Shown here: in pieces, positions 35,101 through 42,091 of the stretch
Numbering within the stretch: the stretch's first letter is position 1
Layout: the number at the start of each line of letters is the position of its first letter
NCBI GenBank assembly: GCA_963802915.1
Contig: CAWDKQ010000013.1
Coordinates: 496,001-560,000, forward strand
DNA length: 64,000 bases
Direction: 5' to 3'
From: JAICMB01 sp963802915
GTDB taxonomy: Bacteria; Acidobacteriota; Terriglobia; Bryobacterales; Bryobacteraceae
Notes under the pieces: generated by a model
Seen by the model: the letters and a program-made list of their open reading frames with translations, nothing else
Told to the model about the DNA's origin: nothing
Databases searched by the model: none
Position numbers and translations under genes: made by a program

Positions 35101-37426
35101 GCAGACGGACAGCCAGGGCTATACGCTCACCTACGCCTATGACAATCTCGACCGCATCACGCAGATTACCTATCCGGACGGCACGACCGACCAGTACAAC
35201 TACAACTTCCAGTCCGGCCCGTATGCGGGCACGGCGAGCCTGGAGCTTCGGCAATATACCGACCGGCTCGGGCGCGTCACGACCTATAACTACGATGCCG
35301 ACCGGCGGCTGACCTCGGTCACCGAGCCCATCACCGGAAGCAGCACGCGCACGACGAGCTATGACTATTACGAGGACGGGACACTCAAGGACATCATCGA
35401 CGCCAACGGCAACGACACGCACTGGGACATCGACATCGAATCCCGGCCCATCGACAAGATTTACGCCTACGGCACGTCCGCTGCGAAGGAGGAGACCTAC
35501 GCCTACGAGAACACCACCAGCCGCCTGCACTCGATCACCGACGCGCTGGGACAGGTCAAAACCTTTACCTATGCCGAGGACGACCGGATCACCGGCATTA
35601 CCTATACGAGCAGCGTGAACCCGACGCCGAACGTTACGTTTACGTGGGACACTTACTATCCGCGCCTCACGAAAATGGTGGATGGTCTCGGCACCACGAA
35701 TTATTCCTACACGGCGGTGGGCACCGACGGCGCGTTGAAGCTCTCCTCCATCCAGGGGCCGTTCACCAACAACACCATCGGTCTGACTTACGATGCGCTG
35801 GGGCGCTTGAGCGGGCGCAACATCACCGGGGGTAACGAGACCTTCGGCTATGACGCCATCAGCAGGCTCACCTCGCACGGCACGCCGTTGGGCTCATTTA
35901 CGATTGGATACCTTGGGCAGACGGGTCAGGTGACTTCACAGAGCGTCACCAACGGCAGCACGACCGTTTCGACGAACTGGGGCTACGATACCAACACGAA
36001 TGACCGGCGGCTCATCTCGATAACGAATAGCGGCGTCACGCGCAGTTACAGCATCGGCTACGGCAGCGGCCCGGTGAACGTCTATGACATCCAATCGATC
36101 ACCGACACCGCTGCCAGCGGCCATCCCTGGGCGACGCAGAGCCACAGCTACACCAACGACATGATAGACCGGCTGCTTACCGCCAGCGCCACCACGCCGG
36201 GGAACTTCGCTTACGGCTACGATAATCTCGACAACCCGACCACCGTTACCAATCCCTCCGGCACCACAAACCCCACCTTCAACGGACTCAATCAAATCTC
36301 GACATGGGGAAGCAATACCTACTCCTTCGATGCAAACGGAAACACGCTGAGTGGAGATGGGGTGAAGACGTACAAGTGGGATGCCGAAAACAGGCTCAGC
36401 GAGATCGACTATGTGGGCACCTCAAACAAGAGCGTGTTTAGTTACGACGGTATGGGACGCCGCACCGTGGACGCGGAAACCACGGGAGGCACGACCACAA
36501 TCACAAGGTACCTTTGGTGCGCCATGAGGATATGCCAAACGAGAGACGGCAGCGACAATGTGCTCAGAAGAGATTTACGCGAGGGTGAATATAGCATCGG
36601 CGCATCGCAAAAGCTCGTTTACATGCCCGACCAGCTTGGCTCCGTCCGCGATGTGCTCGACGCAACCACCGGAAATCTCGTCCAATCCTACGATTATACA
36701 CCGTATGGTGCAGTAGCCAGGAGTAGCGGCTCAACGCCTACGGACCTTCAATACGCGGAACTGATGAGCCATCCAGTCAGCGGGCTGCTTATGTCATCCA
36801 CTCGTTTCTACGATCCTGTCACTGGGAGGTGGCCAAGTCAAGACCCACTTGGAGAAATAGAGGGGCCGAATCCCTACCTCTATGTCAATGCGAACTCAAT
36901 CAAACGGATCGATCCGCTAGGGCTCGGTTTTTGCGTTTATCACCAGCGTGACGACAACACCGGAAACGGTGAAATGACGTGCCTCAGCGATGTTCCTCCC
37001 GGGCAATCAGGTGGAGGAGGCTTCTTCACCGGAACTTTTATTTCAGGGAACAATAATGTTCCCGGATGTGAAAATAACAATGCCTGCGAGAGAATAAGGG
37101 ATCAGACTGGACATTCACATAAAGGCGGGCCTATCCCTACGGGATGGTGGTATTGGAATCAAGACGCGCCTACCCCCCATCATGACGACGGGTATATGTT
37201 ATTTCCTTTAGATGATCCATTTAACGACCCGGATTTCCCGTACCATCGGAGCCTTTTAGAAACACACAGCTGTTTTAAACCTTGGGGGCCAACCGCTTCC
37301 CAAGGATCCCGTCCGTGCTCAACAGGGTGCGTTGCAGGGACAGCGGAAACCATCGGCCAATTGAACACGTTTCTGGAAAATGAATGGAAAGCGGGAAAAA
37401 CCAATCGCCTACTTGTCTTACCTTAA
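32198..37426 (+). CDS. RHS-repeat toxin with C39-like N-terminal part and L,D-transpeptidase-like tip
   Basis: This 1742-residue exported protein starts with a hydrophobic signal-like segment (SLEALALIAAVVVINLALPQ). A helical-repeat region (about 125-210) and a C39-like peptidase follow: Cys247 in GISYLCGPKALE, His317/318 in NWNVHHYAAI and Asp333/334 in LVDDPTF. The RHS/YD repeats run from about 440 to about 1575 and end with the conserved IDPLGLG. The last 165 residues are a variable tip with HKGGPIPTGWWYW near 1643, LETHSCFKP near 1688 and CSTGCV near 1709. This GPIP-x-G ... H ... S-x-G-C order is that of Tlde1/DUF2778 L,D-transpeptidase-like toxins that attack peptidoglycan. The gene is intact; base composition falls at the tip, as in other RHS tips. 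Confidence 0.85.
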   Translation: MPAKRQGRNVRHHFSFSYSLEALALIAAVVVINLALPQAAQSQISSHVVTAPFSAGTPHLTQAKLPKAPMQVAMPAPSPMKIVPGMEEVLVATGQVTDQESKDLDAAIKEFRDSPAKVGKGGDFTDYSKPLLSFIVTHPNSNWNAALHTNLALGYYHDGYYSRAFTEFEQAWQLGRNATSPQAHILIDRAVGELAKMHARVGHAKELEAVLNDIGNRPIGGPATDLLNLSRGSLNTFKHEPGISYLCGPKALENVLISLKASKKQIKVAEDAKSGPHGFSLPQLAALATKAGLKYKLIHREAGQPVPVPSIVNWNVHHYAAIVREKDGRYLVDDPTFGSGGGAGALTQKAIDAESSGYFLVPAKVIAANAKAGWRNVSASSDEAKAVYGMGATLYFWPGLVAFCDSCQNAGEPPDPTAPDDYPGGFGMTVARGTPATVSLHLEDTPVGYTPQIGLPTHDTIAYNSREDLQPATFGFSNLSSKWSHGWMSYIQYDPTQAYDLIYRIAGGGGGYYTHQMLFDTTGAYLPETPDNSATLRVPVVANPTSFVRNMPDGGKETYGLSNGATTYPALMFLTQVTDPKGNTTTLNYDSSFRLTSVVDAMGRSITFTYGLTGYPLLITKVTDPFGRTAQLTYDTSQRLSSITDPVGITSSFAYSPTETTFVNSLTTPYGTSTFNDTVNPHDATGGYLAASLTLTDPLGYTDFLYLNQDPTVNGTPDTDPADLMPTGYSSYNQFLSYRNTYYWDRHAWSVCVTAGGCSITSGVPQSEDFTKAAFTHWSHQSENTSDGSRETTSIKKPLENAAWFKYSNGTSLTSGTVDLPSSSGRVLDDGTSQVSTATYNQWETYYTNSPYPLTRTDALGRETEYNYATNQIDLLTVQQKTSASAFTTIGMFGSYNTQHEPQTWAGADGQTWNYTYDTVGQIKTVTDPNSGVTTYNYDSSGRLSTIVNANSDTVLTNTYDSADRIQTQTDSQGYTLTYAYDNLDRITQITYPDGTTDQYNYNFQSGPYAGTASLELRQYTDRLGRVTTYNYDADRRLTSVTEPITGSSTRTTSYDYYEDGTLKDIIDANGNDTHWDIDIESRPIDKIYAYGTSAAKEETYAYENTTSRLHSITDALGQVKTFTYAEDDRITGITYTSSVNPTPNVTFTWDTYYPRLTKMVDGLGTTNYSYTAVGTDGALKLSSIQGPFTNNTIGLTYDALGRLSGRNITGGNETFGYDAISRLTSHGTPLGSFTIGYLGQTGQVTSQSVTNGSTTVSTNWGYDTNTNDRRLISITNSGVTRSYSIGYGSGPVNVYDIQSITDTAASGHPWATQSHSYTNDMIDRLLTASATTPGNFAYGYDNLDNPTTVTNPSGTTNPTFNGLNQISTWGSNTYSFDANGNTLSGDGVKTYKWDAENRLSEIDYVGTSNKSVFSYDGMGRRTVDAETTGGTTTITRYLWCAMRICQTRDGSDNVLRRDLREGEYSIGASQKLVYMPDQLGSVRDVLDATTGNLVQSYDYTPYGAVARSSGSTPTDLQYAELMSHPVSGLLMSSTRFYDPVTGRWPSQDPLGEIEGPNPYLYVNANSIKRIDPLGLGFCVYHQRDDNTGNGEMTCLSDVPPGQSGGGGFFTGTFISGNNNVPGCENNNACERIRDQTGHSHKGGPIPTGWWYWNQDAPTPHHDDGYMLFPLDDPFNDPDFPYHRSLLETHSCFKPWGPTASQGSRPCSTGCVAGTAETIGQLNTFLENEWKAGKTNRLLVLP

Positions 37427-37437
37427 TTGAGAAACAT

Positions 37438-38019
37438 ATGAAGAGAGGTTTCCTGGGCGCCCTGTTGCTCCTATTCAATTGCTTTCCATCAATATGCATC
37501 GGTAGAAGTAAAGAGGTTTCTGCGGAGCAACAGGCATATCAGAATGCGGTTGAGTTTCTGAGTGCCAGTGATCAAGCTTATGAGGTGAATTGGGCAATGG
37601 CAAAGTCGAAGCAACCCGCGAAAATGCTCCAGTACCCTAATCCTTCTATCTGGGATAGTAATTTGAAGGTTCTTGCTCTATCTCCATCTCGGCAGGGCAG
37701 CAAATATCTCGCCATACTTGCTTTCTTTCAAGTGGATGGTGTTGGAGCGGAAGACTTTAATTGTGCTGCTTCACAGCGCTTGGAAACGCACAAAAGAGAA
37801 TTTTTAAAATACCTGCGTCAAGCAAGAGACACCTATGAAACATCGAACCCCTGCTTGTCACACGAATTCAAGGAAGGACGGCACTCTCCGGTTTTGCAAT
37901 GCATCACAAACGACGAATACGCCAAGTTTGTTCAAATTTACGAGTCCGCAAATACCAACGATGAAGATGATTCTAATTGCTCCCATATGTTTAAGCCAAG
38001 GACGGCAAAGCCTAAGTGA
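37438..38019 (+). CDS. Probable immunity protein for the RHS tip, exported
   Basis: From the ATG at 37438 this 193-residue protein starts with a signal peptide (MKRGFLGALLLLFNCFPSIC). The mature chain is charged and has four Cys residues. It begins 11 bases after the RHS stop and shares the lower GC content of the RHS tip. Immunity genes sit in this position in polymorphic toxin loci, and an envelope location would suit a toxin acting on peptidoglycan. No immunity family was recognised, so the role rests on position, export signal and composition. The frame is open upstream to 37384. Confidence 0.6.
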   Translation: MKRGFLGALLLLFNCFPSICIGRSKEVSAEQQAYQNAVEFLSASDQAYEVNWAMAKSKQPAKMLQYPNPSIWDSNLKVLALSPSRQGSKYLAILAFFQVDGVGAEDFNCAASQRLETHKREFLKYLRQARDTYETSNPCLSHEFKEGRHSPVLQCITNDEYAKFVQIYESANTNDEDDSNCSHMFKPRTAKPK

Positions 38020-38031
38020 AGGTATCCATGA

Positions 38032-38781
38032 GTGCAGACCCTTCCCGCCGCACAGATATCCCCTTGGGATTCACTATCGGCGCGCAGCTACACGCTGGCT
38101 ACAGTCAGGAAAGTGTTGATTGCGGGATACCTGCTCGTGCTCGGATCGTTTCTTGCCCAGCTGCTTTATATCCCGGTATATGTGCCCCTGGAGCGCCGCA
38201 TGGGCACTACCATCATCGCGACTTTCGGCGACAGCATATTTGAGGGCTTGTATCTTGCGCAGAGGGACGGGTTTCCTGCGCTGCTTAAGAAGAAGCTACG
38301 GGCGGATGGATGTAACGTAGACGTCGTCAATGACGGTTTTTCGGGAGTAACCACTTCATACGCCCTCAGCCACGTGGAGAGCATCATTTCGCAGCAGCCC
38401 GATATCGCAATCCTGGAATTCTCCACCAATGACATTGCCTATGGACTTCCCGCGCAGCAGACCCGAATGAATCTTGACCAGATTATGGCGCGGCTGCACC
38501 AGGCGGGCATCAGAACGCTGGTCACAGGTCAAAGAGCATTTCCTTCGCGGGGCGCGCGATATGCCGCCGAATTCAACCCAATATTCTGCGGCCTCGCGAA
38601 AAAGTATGACGCGCTATGTTATCCCAATCTCTTCAAGGCGATTCAAAACCAGCTTGGGATGATCCAGACCCATTATCATCCCACTTCAAAGGGGATGAAG
38701 GCCATTGTTGACGACATGTATCCGCTCGTGGCCGAACTGCTCAAGTCTCTTCCCAAGCGTTCATGTTCACGGCCAGAATGA
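38032..38781 (+). CDS. Membrane-anchored SGNH/GDSL hydrolase
   Basis: This 249-residue protein has a hydrophobic anchor (VLIAGYLLVLGSFLAQLLYI, about residues 28-47) and an SGNH esterase domain: block I ATFGDSIFEG, block II Gly in NDGFSGVTT, block III EFSTNDIAYG and block V with the catalytic Asp-His pair near THYHPTSKGM. The likely start is GTG at 38032; an ATG at 38028 is out of frame. The active site should face outside the membrane, as in lipid, acyl or polysaccharide esterases. With the acyltransferase-3 gene that follows it could form an acetylation-deacetylation pair. Confidence 0.85.
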   Translation: MQTLPAAQISPWDSLSARSYTLATVRKVLIAGYLLVLGSFLAQLLYIPVYVPLERRMGTTIIATFGDSIFEGLYLAQRDGFPALLKKKLRADGCNVDVVNDGFSGVTTSYALSHVESIISQQPDIAILEFSTNDIAYGLPAQQTRMNLDQIMARLHQAGIRTLVTGQRAFPSRGARYAAEFNPIFCGLAKKYDALCYPNLFKAIQNQLGMIQTHYHPTSKGMKAIVDDMYPLVAELLKSLPKRSCSRPE

Positions 38782-38996
38782 CCCGTTTTTGCTGTACCCT
38801 CGAAGGCGCCAGGACCGCCATGCCCCCTTATGTGTTCAGCGGAAACGGGCACGCCGTTTGACGTTGGTGCGATCAGCCGCTAGGGTGACTGCACTTCACC
38901 AGCGAAAACCCCATTTGTGCCCAAAGCGTCCAAAACCCCTGTCCTGTCCAACTCGGTTGCGCACCACTTGCGGATCGTCGGCTCGCACGATACCGG

Positions 38997-40220
38997 ATGT
39001 TCCCTGTCGAGATGGAATCTGGTGCGGATTCTACAGTCCTATGGTCTCCCGCATGGAGCCCGGCTTTGACACAAAACGATATCAGCATTGGACGTTCGCG
39101 CGTCGAGACCATTAACCCGCTCACCTCTATCCGTGGAGTTGCCGCTCTCTGGGTGGCATACTTCCACTACGTCGGCCCTGATACCTCGCCTGCCGATCCC
39201 TCTGGGCTGACATTTGTTAAGTGTGGATTCCTGGGAGTCGATATTTTCTTTATCCTGAGCGGATTTATCATGAGCTACTGCTACGCCCATTTCTTCACCG
39301 CCTCCGGGGTGAGGAGGAACATGTATTTCCGTTTCCTTGGCCTGCGTCTGGCGCGCATCTACCCCCTGCACCTATTCCTTCTGATTCTATATCTGCTGCT
39401 GACCTTTGAAGTCTTTCTGCCGCATCATACTTTCGCGAAGAATTACGAATTTCAATGGATGTATTGGACCACGTTCGTCCAGTCCCTCTTACTAGTGCAG
39501 TCATGGTATGTGCATCACTATAAATTCTGGAACGATGCGGCATGGACCATCAGCGTCGAATGGTTTTTCTATCTGCTGTTCCCCGCGATAGTTGCTCTCT
39601 TCATGCGGCTGCCGAAAGTTGCAACCTTCGCGTTGGTTATTCCGCTGTACGTCTTAATAGCGTTGTCGCAGTCCGACGATCCGTCCTTCTGGGGGGTGCA
39701 GCACATAAAAATGCACTGCGGAGGGCTGTTACGTGGAGGCGTAGGATACTTGACCGGCATTCTGCTCTACAGGCTATATTCAGAAAAAGCTCTCTTCTCG
39801 TTGCCATGGAAAACCATCGGCAATACATGCCTGGTCCTGACCCCCGTGGCGGTAGTGGCCGTCCATCGAATTGCGTTCATACTGCCGTTGTTCGCAGTGC
39901 TGATCTACGCTCTGGCACACCCTTCCAACGCAAGGCACCCCGTATGGAGCAGCAGGCCCCTGATATTTCTGGGCGACATATCCTATTCGGTCTACATGAT
40001 ACAGTTTTTCATCCTGCCGGCGTTTGTTCATCCCAATGCGCATTGGACCACTGCCGTCTCGGCGGCCTGCTGCGTTGGCTTCACGGCCGTCTTGATCATC
40101 TTCTCCTTCATAAGCTACCGGTTTGTTGAAAGGCCCAGCCGCCAGTTTATCCGCAAGCACTGGATGCGCTCGGAGACTGCGGAGTTGACGATTGCGGAGA
40201 CACCCGTCTCCCATGCTTGA
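38997..40220 (+). CDS. Acyltransferase-3 family (OafA-like) membrane protein
   Basis: This 407-residue protein has the family hallmark INPLTSIRGVAALWVAYFHY (R and H of the R-x10-H motif), about ten membrane segments (GVDIFFILSGFIMSY, LHLFLLILYLLLTF, WFFYLLFPAIVALF and others) and the typical end FSFISYRFVERPSRQFIRKH. OafA-like proteins move acyl groups onto extracytoplasmic sugars, O-antigen or peptidoglycan. It lies 215 bases after the SGNH hydrolase on the same strand. The acceptor is unknown. Confidence 0.9.
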   Translation: MFPVEMESGADSTVLWSPAWSPALTQNDISIGRSRVETINPLTSIRGVAALWVAYFHYVGPDTSPADPSGLTFVKCGFLGVDIFFILSGFIMSYCYAHFFTASGVRRNMYFRFLGLRLARIYPLHLFLLILYLLLTFEVFLPHHTFAKNYEFQWMYWTTFVQSLLLVQSWYVHHYKFWNDAAWTISVEWFFYLLFPAIVALFMRLPKVATFALVIPLYVLIALSQSDDPSFWGVQHIKMHCGGLLRGGVGYLTGILLYRLYSEKALFSLPWKTIGNTCLVLTPVAVVAVHRIAFILPLFAVLIYALAHPSNARHPVWSSRPLIFLGDISYSVYMIQFFILPAFVHPNAHWTTAVSAACCVGFTAVLIIFSFISYRFVERPSRQFIRKHWMRSETAELTIAETPVSHA

Positions 40221-40499
40221 TCTGTATCCCTTTAATGCGACGTGTCTTCGTCTCGCACCCGTATTGCCTGAAGATGCCTCACCGCCCTTTCCTGCCCTTG
40301 AGGTGCCCCCACGCTCTCGCTGATTTGACGGCGACTTGAGCGTGCGTCGGTCGCGTGGTCATGACCGGGACCATAGGCACCGGCCCTAAAACCCTCCAGG
40401 TGCCGCTCGCCTCAAGATTGTGGACGATTTCCAAAATGCACTTGCAAGTTGTGTCAGCGCTCCTATACTTCCCCAGCCAACAACCAAATGGAGGAAGCC
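40221..40499. other. 279-base interval without a recognised gene
   Basis: It marks the change from the envelope genes to the small conjugative-element genes. A ribosome-binding site (TGGAGGAAG) occurs near its right end. No repeat or RNA was recognised. Confidence 0.3.
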
Positions 40500-40802
40500 A
40501 TGGCACACTCAAACACCGCACGCGCCGCCAACAACGAAGAGACCGAAGACCAACAGGGATCAGCGCGCCGACCCGAACATACGTCCAGAGTCGGCAATGT
40601 CGAGATCGCCGTCTGGAAGAACAAGGGCGCCGCCGGCGAGTTCTACACCGCGTCCGCACCCGTCATCCGCTACAAGGACGGCGAGGAATGGAAGGACAGC
40701 AAGAGCTACGGCCCGATTGACCTGCTCGCCCTTTCCGAAGCCGCCCGCGAGGCGAGCGCGAAGATCCGCGAATTGTCCAAGGGCCGAAGCCAGAACCGGT
40801 AA
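40500..40802 (+). CDS. Small accessory protein of the conjugative element
   Basis: This 100-residue protein has a Lys/Glu-rich, probably disordered N-terminus, then a beta-rich core: RVGNVEIAVWKNKGAAGEFY, SAPVIRYKDGEEWKDSKSYG, and a helix PIDLLALSEAAREASAKIRE. The pattern resembles small plasmid proteins that travel with DUF736 genes on conjugative elements. GGAGGAAG lies a few bases before the ATG. A hairpin follows the stop at 40823-40851. Function is unknown; nucleic-acid binding is a guess. Confidence 0.65.
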   Translation: MAHSNTARAANNEETEDQQGSARRPEHTSRVGNVEIAVWKNKGAAGEFYTASAPVIRYKDGEEWKDSKSYGPIDLLALSEAAREASAKIRELSKGRSQNR

Positions 40803-40822
40803 ACCTGAGAAAGCGCTCGCCG

Positions 40823-40851
40823 GGGGGCTCTCCGGCACTGGCCGGGCCCCC
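40823..40851 (+). terminator. Strong GC-rich hairpin after 40500-40802
   Basis: GGGGGC and GCCCCC form the outer stem, CCGGC and GCCGG the inner stem, with loop ACTG and a three-base bulge on one side only. It begins 21 bases after the stop. The lack of a following U-run makes it an atypical terminator or a 3' end protector. Confidence 0.45.
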
Positions 40852-41252
40852 ATTGTCTCCCTGAAGAGGAAGTGACGGAAGCACCCTTTGATGATCCTGG
40901 GTGAGCGTTGATCGCATGACCGGAATCCGGCGCCGCGCGCGCCGTGTTTACCCGCTTCCCTCCTGAACCCGCCCGCGCTCCCGCACGAGTGCGCCGGTCG
41001 CTCTCCAATGCCGAACTTTCCCGCCTCTCTCCGCCCTTCCCGTCCGGTCCGCTCATATCGGCCCTCTTACACTGGCGGCCAGTATGCGACGGGCAGACGC
41101 TCGGCCTGTCAAAAAAACTTTTGATAATCCGTCCTTTTTCAGCTTGAGGCCAAAACTTTTTTTGACAGCGCATCGGGCCCATCGCGGATGGCCGCCTTAA
41201 GGCGAGGCCGAATGGCGGCCGTGCCGCAACTTGGAACGAAGGAGTAACGCCG
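40852..41252. other. 400-base leader region of the DUF6878/DUF6915 genes
   Basis: No gene recognised. It holds a long A/T-run inverted repeat at 41106-41168, a perfect palindrome CGCCTTAAGGCG at 41193-41204, and a ribosome-binding site (GAAGGAG) before the gene at 41253. Confidence 0.5.
41106..41168. repeat. Imperfect 18-base inverted repeat with A and T runs
   Basis: The left arm (41106-41123) and right arm (41151-41168) match at 17 of 18 positions when one is reverse-complemented; both begin or end with CTGTC-A7 or its complement. A 27-base AT-rich interval lies between them. It is in the gene-free leader before the DUF6878 gene. Its role is not clear: cruciform, origin or partition site, or bidirectional terminator. 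Confidence 0.6.
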
Positions 41253-41693
41253 ATGACCGAAATGGAAGAAATCATCCAGTCCATGGCGAAGCACCGCGAG
41301 GCGCTCGCGGAGGCCTGGAAGCTCAACAGGGAGGCCTTTTTCGCCGCGCTGTCCGCCGCGCATATCACCCGAGTCACCGTGACCTTCGACGGCGAGGGCG
41401 ATGACGGCCAGATAGACAATATCGCCGCATACAAGGGCGATGAGTTGGCCCCGCTTCCGGATCAGACAATACCCATTCGCACCGTCGGCTGGAGCGCGAT
41501 CACAGTGGATGAGAAGCCGCTGGAAGCCGCCCTGGAGACGCTCTGCTACGACTTTCTTGAGCATGAGCACGGCGGCTGGGAGAACAACGACGGCGCCTAC
41601 GGCGAATTCACCTTCGATGTCGCGCAGCGGACCGTGGAGCTCGAATTCAACGGGCGGTTTACGGATGTCCACACCAGCTCTCATACGTTTTGA
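41253..41693 (+). CDS. DUF6878-family protein
   Basis: This 146-residue protein has the family end LETLCYDFLEHEHGGWENND then GAYGEFTFDVAQRTVELEFN, plus an N-terminal helix and a strand pair VTVTFDGEGDDGQIDNI. Such proteins are encoded on plasmids and integrative conjugative elements, usually next to DUF6915 genes, as here. The biochemical role is unknown. Confidence 0.8.
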   Translation: MTEMEEIIQSMAKHREALAEAWKLNREAFFAALSAAHITRVTVTFDGEGDDGQIDNIAAYKGDELAPLPDQTIPIRTVGWSAITVDEKPLEAALETLCYDFLEHEHGGWENNDGAYGEFTFDVAQRTVELEFNGRFTDVHTSSHTF

Positions 41694-41704
41694 GGGAGGG
41701 AACC

Positions 41705-42091
41705 ATGGCACATCCTTACCATCACTCCCTTTCCAGCGTAAAAAAATGGGGCGGCAGCGTCGCCGACTACCAGTACATACACGACTGGTTCGACGCCTCC
41801 AAGGCCATCATCGCTGACTTCCGGCACCGGGCGCTGCGCCACCATGCCGAGGGCATCTTCATGGCCGAGACGATTTTCGGCCACACGCTTACGCTCTCAA
41901 CCGGCCGCGTCATCCCGACGCGCTGGGTCGGAGAGCAGCATGTGCGCGAAGATCTGGGTTTCATACCGTCCTTCGCCGACTGGATGAAGTCCATACGCCC
42001 TGAGCCGTGGATGGGCCGGGCGCAGAAGCTCGATGACCTGACGCACCTGCAACTGGTTACACAGGGTGGGGGCACGCATGAGGGAGCGTAA
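41705..42091 (+). CDS. DUF6915-family protein
   Basis: From the ATG at about 41705 (a TTG at 41690 extends the frame) this is a 128-residue protein beginning MAHPYHHSLSSVKKWGGSVA, with YQYIHDWFDASKAIIADFRH, a histidine-rich helix ALRHHAEGIF and EDLGFIPSFADWMKSIRPEP. These are family marks of DUF6915. AGGGAGGGAA just before the ATG is a strong ribosome-binding site. It ends inside the start of the DarB-like gene, so translation is likely coupled. Role unknown. Confidence 0.8.
   Translation: MAHPYHHSLSSVKKWGGSVADYQYIHDWFDASKAIIADFRHRALRHHAEGIFMAETIFGHTLTLSTGRVIPTRWVGEQHVREDLGFIPSFADWMKSIRPEPWMGRAQKLDDLTHLQLVTQGGGTHEGA

Noticed and set aside
34631..35878. 415-codon minus-strand frame opposite the RHS repeats
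   Set aside because: Val/Gly/Arg-rich antisense of the YD repeats; repetitive coding sequence explains the open frame.
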